A stretch of 6,098 nucleotides of DNA, from NCBI RefSeq assembly GCF_001602625.1, contig NZ_LECR01000082.1, positions 7,954-14,051 of the forward strand, given 5' to 3'. The stretch's first letter is position 1. Every line of letters starts with the position of its first letter. Of the stretch, positions 1-5,100 are shown in pieces. The notes under the pieces were generated by a model. The model saw nothing but the letters and a program-made list of their open reading frames with translations, was not told the DNA's origin and ran no database searches. The stretch is from Sodalis-like endosymbiont of Proechinophthirus fluctus. GTDB lineage: Bacteria > Pseudomonadota > Gammaproteobacteria > Enterobacterales > Enterobacteriaceae. The position numbers and the translations under genes are program-made.

Positions 1-72
1 GCCGATAAAATCTTGCAGAACGTACACGCCGCTGGAGTATCAAATTGCATCCCCGTTGCCGCCGGGGGTTGA
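1..72 (+). CDS. ftsN: FtsN cell-division protein, C-terminal end (partial)
   Basis: The window opens in frame inside a coding sequence whose last 23 codons end in NCIPVAAGG and a TGA stop at 70-72. FtsN of E. coli ends in a very similar string (a small-residue stretch, then a NCI...AAGG tail), and ftsN lies directly upstream of hslV in E. coli, so sequence and position agree. FtsN is an inner-membrane bitopic division protein that triggers septal peptidoglycan synthesis; its C-terminal SPOR domain binds denuded septal glycan. Only the end of the SPOR domain is visible here, including a Cys that in E. coli FtsN is one of a disulfide pair. No disruption is seen in this piece, but the rest of the gene lies outside the window, so its overall integrity cannot be judged. 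Confidence 0.88.
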   Translation, partial: ADKILQNVHAAGVSNCIPVAAGG

Positions 73-96
73 AAACCCGTATTCCCGCCCCATTTA
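68..96 (+). promoter_or_regulatory. Sigma32 (heat-shock) promoter for hslVU
   Basis: GTTGAAA at 68-74 matches the sigma32 -35 consensus CTTGAAA at six of seven positions, and CCCCATTTA at 88-96 matches the -10 consensus CCCCAT-T. The 13-nt spacer is in the normal 12-14 range. The E. coli hslVU operon is a known sigma32-dependent heat-shock operon, and this site lies at the same place, between ftsN and hslV. The -35 box overlaps the ftsN stop codon. A transcript would start near 102-105, leaving a leader of roughly 55 nt before hslV. Confidence 0.82.
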
Positions 97-107
97 ACAG
101 TTATCCT

Positions 108-130
108 CGCCCCTCATTCTTTGCGGGGTG
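108..130 (+). promoter_or_regulatory. 5'-UTR stem-loop of the hslVU mRNA
   Basis: CGCCCC (108-113) can pair with GGGGTG (125-130), giving four consecutive G-C pairs, one G-U wobble and a closing C-G pair around an 11-nt loop. It sits just after the expected start of the heat-shock transcript. A stem-loop at the 5' end of the E. coli hslVU (clpQY) mRNA has been described as stabilising that message; this one is in the matching position. No T-run follows, so it is not a terminator. Confidence 0.5.
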
Positions 131-159
131 CTCACTACTTCCATTCCAAGGGGTTGCTC

Positions 160-690
160 GTGACAACAATCGTAAGCGTACGCCGCAATGGGCATGTCGT
201 CATCGGTGGTGATGGACAGGCTACTCTGGGTAATACCATCATGAAAGGTAACGTGCGAAAAGTACGTCGCCTATATAATGAAAAAGTTATCGCAGGATTC
301 GCCGGCGGCACCGCGGACGCTTTCACCCTATTTGAGCTGTTTGAACGTAAATTGGAAGTGCACCAGGGGCATCTGGTCAAAGCTGCCGTTGAATTAGCCA
401 AAGACTGGCGCACAGACCGCATGCTGCGCCGTCTGGAAGCTTTGCTAGCAGTGGCCGATGAAAACGCCTCGCTCATCATTACCGGGAATGGCGATATTAT
501 TCAGCCGGAAAACGATCTGATTACTATCGGATCTGGCGGCCCGTATGCCCAATCTGCAGCGCGCGCGCTGTTGGAAAATACCGATTTCGGCGCACGCGAG
601 ATCGTCGAAAAAGCGTTAGGTATTGCCGGTGATATCTGCATCTACACTAACCATTTCCAAGCCATTGAAGAATTAACGTTCAAAGCGTAA
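160..690 (+). CDS. hslV: HslV (ClpQ), peptidase subunit of the HslVU ATP-dependent protease
   Basis: HslV is the proteasome beta-like peptidase that forms a double hexamer in the cytoplasm and degrades unfolded or regulatory proteins fed by the HslU ATPase. The start is GTG at 160, not the upstream TTG at 121: it gives 176 aa, the E. coli length, has an AAGGGG ribosome-binding site at 148-153, and places the catalytic threonine right after the initiator ([12 protein letters not shown]). In mature numbering Thr1, Asp17 and Lys33 of the N-terminal-nucleophile active site are all present (GGDGQ around Asp17, NVRKVRR around Lys33). The GSGGPYAQ segment (about 125-132) and the ending EELTFKA are also typical. 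The frame is intact and close to the E. coli protein throughout. It is the first gene of a two-gene operon: hslU starts 11 bp after its stop. Heat-shock control is expected from the promoter upstream. Confidence 0.97.
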   Translation: MTTIVSVRRNGHVVIGGDGQATLGNTIMKGNVRKVRRLYNEKVIAGFAGGTADAFTLFELFERKLEVHQGHLVKAAVELAKDWRTDRMLRRLEALLAVADENASLIITGNGDIIQPENDLITIGSGGPYAQSAARALLENTDFGAREIVEKALGIAGDICIYTNHFQAIEELTFKA

Positions 691-701
691 GGATCCTGAA
701 A

Positions 702-2039
702 ATGTCTGAAATGACCCCACGGGAAATCGTCAGTGAACTCGATAGTCATATTGTAGGCCAGCACAACGCCAAGCGAGCTGTAGCCATCGCGTTGCGTAAC
801 CGCTGGCGCCGAATGCAACTGGACGAAGCATTACGCCATGAGGTGACACCGAAAAATATTCTGATGATTGGCCCCACAGGCGTCGGTAAGACGGAAATCG
901 CCCGTCGCCTTGCAAAACTAGCCGGCGCGCCGTTCATTAAAGTCGAGGCCACCAAATTCACCGAAGTCGGCTATGTCGGTAAAGAAGTGGATTCCATCGT
1001 CCGTGATTTGACTGACACGTCTATCAAAATGGTACGGCTGCAGTCTATTGAACAAAACCGTTTACGAGCAGAAGAACTGGCGGAAGAACGGGTGCTTGAC
1101 GCCTTGATCCCGCCAGCTAAGAATAACTGGGGACAGCCGGAGGAGAGCTGTGGTGGGCCGCCCTCCAGCACGCGCCAGAATTTTCGCAAAAAATTGCGTG
1201 AAGGTCAGTTGGATGATAAGGAGATTGAAATCAATCTCGTTGCAGCGTCGATAGGGGTGGAAATTATGGCCCCTCCCGGCATGGAGGAAATGACCAACCA
1301 GCTGCAATCGATGTTCAAAAATCTGGCCGGCCAGAAGCAGAAGCCGCGCAAGATAAAGATCAAAGAGGCCCTGAAGCTTCTGGTAGAAGAAGAAGCGTCC
1401 AAGCTAGTTAACCCAGAAGAGCTGAAAGAAAAAGCGATCGAGGCGGTGGAGCAGCATGGCATCGTATTTATCGACGAGATCGATAAAATCTGCAAACGCG
1501 GCGAGGTGTCTGGACCAGACGTTTCCCGGGAAGGCGTACAGAGGGATCTACTGCCGCTGGTGGAAGGCTGTACCGTTTCTACCAAGCACGGAATGGTGAA
1601 GACGGACCATATACTGTTTATCACTTCCGGCGCGTTCCAGGTTTCCAGCCCATCGGATCTCATTCCCGAGCTGCAGGGGCGCTTGCCGATCCGTGTCGAG
1701 CTGGAAGCCCTGACCACCGAGGATTTTGAACGCATCCTGACCGAGCCGAGCGCTTCTCTCACTACCCAATATATCGCCCTGATGGCGACGGAAGGGGTGA
1801 GTATCACCTTCACCGAAGATGGCATTAAGCGTATCGCCGAGGCAGCCTGGCAGGTAAACGAGCGCACCGAAAATATCGGCGCCCGCCGTCTGCACACCGT
1901 TCTGGAGCGTTTAATGGAAGATATTTCCTATGACGCTAGCGAGTGGAACGGTAAAACTATTTCTATTGATGCAGATTATGTTCGCAGCCACCTGGATGAG
2001 TTAGTATCTGATGAAGATTTGAGCCGTTTTATTCTGTAA
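702..2039 (+). CDS. hslU: HslU (ClpY), AAA+ unfoldase subunit of the HslVU protease
   Basis: HslU forms hexameric rings that bind substrates, unfold them with ATP and thread them into HslV. The 445-aa product is two residues longer than E. coli HslU. Visible motifs in order: Walker A GPTGVGKT (57-64), pore loop GYVG (90-93), the inserted I domain (roughly 110-245), Walker B IVFIDE (254-259), sensor 1 region FITSG (306-310), the arginine finger in LQGRLPIR (Arg327), sensor 2 GARR (393-396), and the C-terminal tail DEDLSRFIL that docks into HslV. The start ATG at 702 gives the family N-terminus [10 protein letters not shown]; a TAAGGA ribosome-binding site overlaps the hslV stop, so translation is probably coupled. 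The only notable difference from E. coli is in the I-domain linker at about 146-160, which reads [15 protein letters not shown] and carries the two extra residues. The reading frame is intact and a terminator follows 31 bp after the stop. Confidence 0.97.
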   Translation: MSEMTPREIVSELDSHIVGQHNAKRAVAIALRNRWRRMQLDEALRHEVTPKNILMIGPTGVGKTEIARRLAKLAGAPFIKVEATKFTEVGYVGKEVDSIVRDLTDTSIKMVRLQSIEQNRLRAEELAEERVLDALIPPAKNNWGQPEESCGGPPSSTRQNFRKKLREGQLDDKEIEINLVAASIGVEIMAPPGMEEMTNQLQSMFKNLAGQKQKPRKIKIKEALKLLVEEEASKLVNPEELKEKAIEAVEQHGIVFIDEIDKICKRGEVSGPDVSREGVQRDLLPLVEGCTVSTKHGMVKTDHILFITSGAFQVSSPSDLIPELQGRLPIRVELEALTTEDFERILTEPSASLTTQYIALMATEGVSITFTEDGIKRIAEAAWQVNERTENIGARRLHTVLERLMEDISYDASEWNGKTISIDADYVRSHLDELVSDEDLSRFIL

Positions 2040-2070
2040 CCCATCGCAGGGCAATCGACATCCGCAACGG

Positions 2071-2098
2071 GGGAGGGTTTCAGGCCTCCCATTTTTTT
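2071..2098 (+). terminator. Rho-independent terminator after hslU
   Basis: GGGAGG (2071-2076) pairs perfectly with CCTCCC (2085-2090) around an 8-nt loop, followed by A and seven T residues (2092-2098). This closes the hslVU operon and separates it from menA. Confidence 0.9.
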
Positions 2099-2137
2099 GG
2101 CGCTCCCGTGTCACCGTACCGTAGAGAAGAGCACTAT

Positions 2138-2974
2138 GTGAGCGACATAGCCACACTCAGCCTGACAAAAGCCTGGATGATCAGCCTGCGGCTACATACC
2201 TTGCTGTTGGCGCTATTAACCGCTTCCATACTGCAAATTCTCTCTAATCTGGCCAACGATTACGGCAATGGGGTGAAAGGCAAGCGCGACCGCTAACGGA
2301 TTAGGCCCCTGCGCGGTGTATAACTGGGGATGATTTCCCACGAGCAGATGAAATTCGCGCTGCTGCTGGCATTGGCATTATCGCTGCTGTCGGGTTGCGC
2401 TATTGATTTTTGTGGCCTGCAACACCGCGGCGGACGTGCTCTGCTTTTATGTTTTGGCGTCTTGTCAATTATTACTGCTGTCACCTATACCGTCGCATCC
2501 TCCCCTACGGCTACATGGGACTCGGCAATCTGTCAGTGCTGAATTTTCTTTGGTTGGCTGAGCGTGGGCAGCAGATACTACCTGCAAATCGGCACCTTCT
2601 ACGCCGTAGTGATATTACCCGTCACTGCTTGCGGCTTGCTGGCCACGGCGGTGTTGAGTATTAATAAGTTGCGCGATATCGAAAGCAATCGTCAGAACGG
2701 CAAAAAAACCCTGGCGGTACCGCCTGGGACCGCAACAGGCGCGATATTATCACGTTTTCCTACTGGCCAGCGCCGTGTTGTGCCTGGCGATTTTTACACT
2801 GCTAGAGCTGCATAATCGGTTGGCTGTTTTTGCTCGCTGTCCCGGCGTTGTATGTGCAGGCGCGTTACGTGTCCCGTACGAAGCGGATCCGTCCGGTATC
2901 GGGCCGATGCTGGAGAAAACCGTGAATGCGTGTTGATCATGAATATTCTGTTCGTGCTGGGCTTGCCTGTTAGA
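2138..2974 (+). pseudogene. menA: menA pseudogene (1,4-dihydroxy-2-naphthoate prenyltransferase)
   Basis: MenA is an integral membrane UbiA-family enzyme that attaches a polyprenyl chain to 1,4-dihydroxy-2-naphthoate in menaquinone synthesis. Pieces line up in order with the E. coli protein of about 308 aa: KAWMISLR, LQILSNLANDYG (the Asp-rich prenyl-diphosphate region), SIITAVTYTV, PYGYMGLGNLSVL, VILPVTACGLLATAVLS, LRDIESNRQNGKKTL, LAIFTLLELHN, WLFLLAVPALYVQARYV, GPMLEKTVN and ILFVLGLP. They are spread over all three frames. Damage seen: about 25 codons missing after the residues TLLLA (near 2205); TAA at 2294-2296 and again at 2321-2323; frame changes between about 2490 and 2510, near 2540, near 2718, near 2818, near 2895 and near 2935. 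The likely original start is GTG at 2138, preceded by a GAAGAG stretch. It follows hslU as in E. coli. No functional full-length product is possible; the 3' limit is approximate. Confidence 0.93.
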
Positions 2975-3085
2975 TTAAACGCCGGCGCTTTTCTGACGTG
3001 CGTAAAGTTCACCTTTGATGACTTTAGTAACTCTGCCGAGAACGCGATATACCTGCGAATCCAGTGGAAAACGGACGTAAATCCT

Positions 3086-3565
3086 ATGAAATAGAATACC
3101 TCAGAATTATGTGATATCTATCAGGAAAATGTGAATGTTGTTAAACCTCTTTTCACTAATTTTAGCGGCAGAACTTCTTTCGGCAGTCAAATAACGCGAC
3201 CGTGAAGTGTTTTGAGGATAACAGTTTTCTCTATGAGCTGCTGGAAGAAAACGGCCACGGCCACGTCCTGCTGGTGAACGGCAGCGGATCGGTACGACGG
3301 GCGCTTATCGATGCCAGAACTAGGTAATCTGGCCGTGCAGAACGAATGGGAAGGGATCGTATTTTACGGCGCAGTGCGCTAGGTGAACGACCTGGAAGAG
3401 CTGGATCTGTGTATTCAGGCTATGGCCGCCACCCCAGCCGGTGAAAGCATTGACGAATGCGATATCCGAGTGAATTTTGGCGGCGTCACTTTCTTTTTTA
3501 GTGATCATCTCTATGTTGACAATACCAGGGTCATCTTATCCAAAGACGAGCTAGATTTAGAATAA
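3086..3565 (+). pseudogene. rraA: rraA pseudogene (regulator of ribonuclease activity A)
   Basis: RraA is a small (161 aa in E. coli) trimeric protein that binds RNase E and inhibits mRNA degradation. ATG at 3086 begins a run matching E. coli RraA: MK, stop, then [20 protein letters not shown]. Codon 3, Tyr in E. coli, is now TAG (3092-3094). The frame shifts by +2 near 3194-3201 (after SFGSQI), continues as [18 protein letters not shown] and [12 protein letters not shown], shifts by +1 near 3315, continues as [20 protein letters not shown], then meets TAG at 3380-3382 in place of the Gln of E. coli AVRQVDDLEELD, and finishes as [16 protein letters not shown] ... [11 protein letters not shown] with TAA at 3563-3565. 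A GTG follows the last TAG, but a 60-aa C-terminal fragment would not be expected to fold as RraA. Two nonsense codons and two frameshifts make this clearly broken, although sequence identity between the lesions remains high. Confidence 0.94.
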
Positions 3566-3791
3566 TGCTAACGGCTCTCCACGAGCGCGCCGTGAGCACG
3601 CTGTCAATAGCAGAGCCGGCGTGCTATGTCGGCCTGGCGGAGAGATCTCTTGGACAACGCCCGACGCCGGCAAACGGCTCAGTGGAGATCACCGCTGGGT
3701 ATACGTCAGGTCGTGATGTGATGTGTAGTACCGATGCCCGAACGCACAAGGCGATGCGCGCACCGATCCAGCAGGCAATCCCTGGAGGAAT
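3566..3791. other. Unassigned stretch between the convergent rraA pseudogene and zapB
   Basis: This 226-bp stretch separates the ends of two convergent genes. One open frame runs 3565-3795 on the plus strand (76 codons), starting with an ATG that overlaps the rraA stop (TAATG), but its translation resembles nothing I recognise, has no hydrophobic or repeat pattern, and ends inside zapB. I do not call it a gene. A 7-bp perfect inverted repeat, AGCACGC (3595-3601) and GCGTGCT (3619-3625), could form a hairpin with a 17-nt loop, but no T-run follows on either strand. The stretch may be a worn-out remnant of something ancestral. Confidence 0.5.
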
Positions 3792-4031
3792 TTAAACCTC
3801 ATCCATTTTACTTAACAGGCCGCGCAAACGCTCTTGCCACACATGCTGCTCCTGCTTAAGCTGCTCGTTTTCGTTTACCAAAGATTCACGGTTGCTCTGC
3901 GCTTCCTGAATTTCCTGGCTCAGGCTAGTGTTCTTTTCTTTTAGCTCCTCGATTTCCATCTGTAGAAGCGTGATAGTATCAATCGCCTGCTGGACTTTCG
4001 CTTCCAGTTTCTGAAATACTTCAAATACCAT
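3792..4031 (-). CDS. zapB: ZapB, FtsZ-ring-associated coiled-coil division protein
   Basis: ZapB is a small cytoplasmic, almost entirely coiled-coil protein that joins ZapA at the FtsZ ring and links it to the terminus region through MatP. The chosen start, ATG at 4029-4031, gives 79 aa beginning [16 protein letters not shown], matching the E. coli start ([16 protein letters not shown]) and length class. It has an AAGGGG ribosome-binding site at 4038-4043, six bases upstream. A longer open frame reaching back to 4067 adds 12 residues with no family counterpart and would start upstream of that site, so it is not used. [18 protein letters not shown] is nearly identical to E. coli; heptad leucines and charged residues continue to the end [15 protein letters not shown]. 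The frame is intact. As in E. coli it is convergent with rraA and divergent from glpF, so it has its own promoter in the region upstream. It survives between two decayed loci. Confidence 0.96.
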   Translation of the reverse strand: MVFEVFQKLEAKVQQAIDTITLLQMEIEELKEKNTSLSQEIQEAQSNRESLVNENEQLKQEQHVWQERLRGLLSKMDEV

Positions 4032-4240
4032 TTGTTTCCCCTTAAAGACACAAGGCGTCTCGATCATTGGTTACTACACACCATTGTATAACTCGTAAAA
4101 TCCGACCGCCCAGGCATTTTGACGCTGCCTTTTACTGTGACTGATACCGGATTGTAAGTAGCCTGCCTGTTCGTGTCCATACACATTGTCTCAATTAGGG
4201 CATTATGCCTCCATCTCCATGCCATAATTTCGGCCCAGCG

Positions 4241-4286
4241 ACGGAAGAATCCGTCATGCCGGCTTCTTTCTTCCGGCATGACGGAT
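4241..4286. repeat. Perfect 14-bp inverted repeat with a nested alternative hairpin
   Basis: ATCCGTCATGCCGG (4249-4262) is exactly the reverse complement of CCGGCATGACGGAT (4273-4286), with a pyrimidine-rich 10-nt loop. The left flank offers competing pairings: ACGGA (4241-4245) can pair with TCCGT (4250-4254) across a 4-nt loop, and GGAAGAA (4243-4249) is complementary to TTCTTCC (4268-4274). Neither strand has a T-run after the main stem, so it is not a standard terminator. It could be a dispersed palindromic (REP- or MITE-like) unit, a cruciform, or part of the zapB leader if that transcript starts far upstream. Confidence 0.75.
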
Positions 4287-4295
4287 GTGCGTGAA

Positions 4296-4314
4296 TTTTC
4301 CTTTATAAGGAAAA
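4296..4314. repeat. AT-rich palindrome
   Basis: TTTTCCTT (4296-4303) and AAGGAAAA (4307-4314) are perfect reverse complements separated by three bases. It lies ten bases after the larger inverted repeat and marks the start of the AT-rich part of the intergenic region. No T-run follows the hairpin on either strand; it could be an operator or chance in AT-rich DNA. Confidence 0.5.
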
Positions 4315-4439
4315 ATTAATAAAAAAATAAAGGTACTTATTGGCGTAATAAAATGGGTATTAAAGAACCAAATTTTAAGCGAATGAATGCATTTTTATGA
4401 TATTATAGCTTACACATTCAGAGTTCGATATTTCTCTTT

Positions 4440-4458
4440 TTTACTCGTTAACGATAAA
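4440..4458 (+). promoter_or_regulatory. GlpR-like operator upstream of the glpF remnant
   Basis: TCGTTAACGA (4445-4454) is a perfect 10-bp palindrome, flanked after a two-base break by TTT (4440-4442) and AAA (4456-4458). The TCG-four-CGA core and AT-rich arms resemble the operators bound by GlpR, the DeoR-family glycerol-3-phosphate repressor that controls glpFKX in E. coli. A weaker half-site, GTTCGATA, lies at 4423-4430. Position about 100 bp upstream of the glpF start supports the reading. The match is from memory of the consensus, not from a scored search. Confidence 0.5.
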
Positions 4459-4477
4459 TTCACATTATTACTATATA
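4448..4477 (+). promoter_or_regulatory. Possible promoter of the former glpFKX operon
   Basis: TTAACG (4448-4453) and TATATA (4472-4477) form a weak sigma70-like pair with an 18-nt spacer; TATAAG at 4474-4479 is an alternative -10. The -35 element overlaps the GlpR-like palindrome, a layout suited to repression. Because the surroundings are AT-rich, chance matches are common. Confidence 0.3.
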
Positions 4478-4557
4478 AGTTATTACTACATATTTTATCA
4501 GCAATAAGAGTGTTGTATCAGCTTAGTTCGACAACTTTCCAGCCACAGGAACCGCTT

Positions 4558-4662
4558 ATTAGTCAATTAGCATCATCGATAATAAAAGGGCAATACATCG
4601 TCAAATTCCTCGGGATAGGATTACTGATTTTTTTCGGCTCCGGCTGTGTTTCCGCCATGAAG
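4558..4662 (+). pseudogene. glpF: glpF pseudogene, N-terminal remnant (glycerol facilitator)
   Basis: GlpF is the inner-membrane aquaglyceroporin that lets glycerol into the cell. Here only about 35 codons survive: SSIIKGQYIVKFLGIG followed by LLIFFGSGCVSAMK, matching E. coli GlpF residues around STLKGQCIAEFLGTG and LLIFFGVGCVAALK, the start of the first membrane helix. The expected start codon position reads ATT (4558-4560, followed by AGT CAA = Ser-Gln as in E. coli MSQ), with AGGA at 4547-4550 seven bases before it, so the ATG seems to have mutated. After Lys at 4660-4662 the similarity to GlpF stops abruptly and similarity to GlpX begins. The NPA motifs and the other membrane helices are missing. 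An open frame from 4387 passes through this piece, but its first 57 codons are AT-rich leader. Confidence 0.87.
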
Positions 4663-5029
4663 AGGTGGTGATTTCCGCCACAACAACGCGCTATGGCTGG
4701 GGATATGCAAGGCCAGCTGATTCCGCGGCATTAAGGTGAAAATCGACAGCAAAGAGGGGAACTGCCGAATTAGCGCAGATGAGCTTGCTCACTGCGCGGA
4801 AAAATGGGAATCATAGCAAATTGAGTGCTGTGGCTGGAATGGAAGAGATGACCCACAGCGATGACATCGTTTTTTTCCGCCACCGGAATCACCAATAGGA
4901 GATACCTGCTGAACGGTTATCATACGCAAAAGCAATATCGCCACTACAAAAACGCTGCTTATCCGAGGAAAAAGCCGCACCATTCGTCGCATTACCTCGA
5001 TTCACTATCTCGATCGTAAGGATGCCTAG
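4659..5029 (+). pseudogene. glpX: glpX pseudogene, C-terminal remnant (class II fructose-1,6-bisphosphatase)
   Basis: GlpX is a class II fructose-1,6-bisphosphatase, third gene of the E. coli glpFKX operon. The C-terminal third can be followed across frames: EEVV near 4659-4670 (E. coli EGVV), RAMAGDMQGQLIPRH at 4687-4731 (E. coli RALDGDMNGRLLARH), VKIDSKEGN and ISADELAHCAE, MGI, FSATGIT near 4870-4890, then NIATTKTLLIRGKSRTIRRI and SIHYLDRKDA ending with TAG at 5027-5029. Damage includes TAA right after IPRH (4732-4734), an in-frame TGA after MGIIAN, and several frameshifts (around 4686, 4733, 4800, 4868, 4892, 4912, 4932). The N-terminal two-thirds, including the metal-binding sites, is absent. 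The last 31 codons remain almost identical to the E. coli protein. Confidence 0.9.
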
Positions 5030-5100
5030 CTGCATCCCCTCATTATTATGGACCACTGAACCAATGCCCGGCCACAGCCGCGATATATACCTACGCGTTC

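Larger units (their letters stand above)
4032..4557. other. zapB-glpF divergent intergenic region
   Basis: This 526-bp region has no supported gene. From zapB outward it holds the zapB ribosome-binding site (4038-4043, minus strand); a possible weak minus-strand -10 element, TATACAAT, near 4082-4089, without a convincing -35; a small dyad GGCATTATGCC (4199-4209); a strong inverted repeat (4249-4286); a second AT-rich palindrome TTTTCCTTTATAAGGAAAA (4296-4314); and then a markedly AT-rich stretch to about 4500 with the GlpR-like operator. An open frame begins at 4387, but only its last third, from about 4558, matches a known protein (GlpF); the earlier part is low-complexity AT-rich leader. 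A minus-strand frame at 4064-4279 starts inside the inverted repeat and looks random. Confidence 0.6.

Noticed and set aside
121..159. Upstream extension of hslV to a TTG at 121
   Set aside because: It adds 13 residues before the catalytic threonine, lies in the leader stem-loop and ignores the AAGGGG site in front of the GTG at 160.
1205..1897. Long minus-strand open frame (230 codons) opposite hslU
   Set aside because: It is the antisense shadow of a highly conserved gene, Ser/Arg-rich, with no recognisable domain and no ribosome-binding logic.
3595..3625. Hairpin AGCACGC/GCGTGCT as a terminator for rraA or zapB
   Set aside because: The loop is long (17 nt) and no T-run follows on either strand.
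4032..4067. Longer zapB start at 4067
   Set aside because: The 12 extra residues have no family match, and the good ribosome-binding site lies inside them, serving the ATG at 4031.
4064..4279. Minus-strand open frame of 71 codons upstream of zapB
   Set aside because: It begins inside the inverted repeat, has no recognisable sequence, and occupies the region expected to hold the zapB promoter.
4387..4557. Small membrane or lipoprotein gene starting at 4387 and ending in GSGC
   Set aside because: The GSGC motif resembles a lipobox, but it lies in a segment that clearly matches the first helix of GlpF; the preceding part is AT-rich leader.
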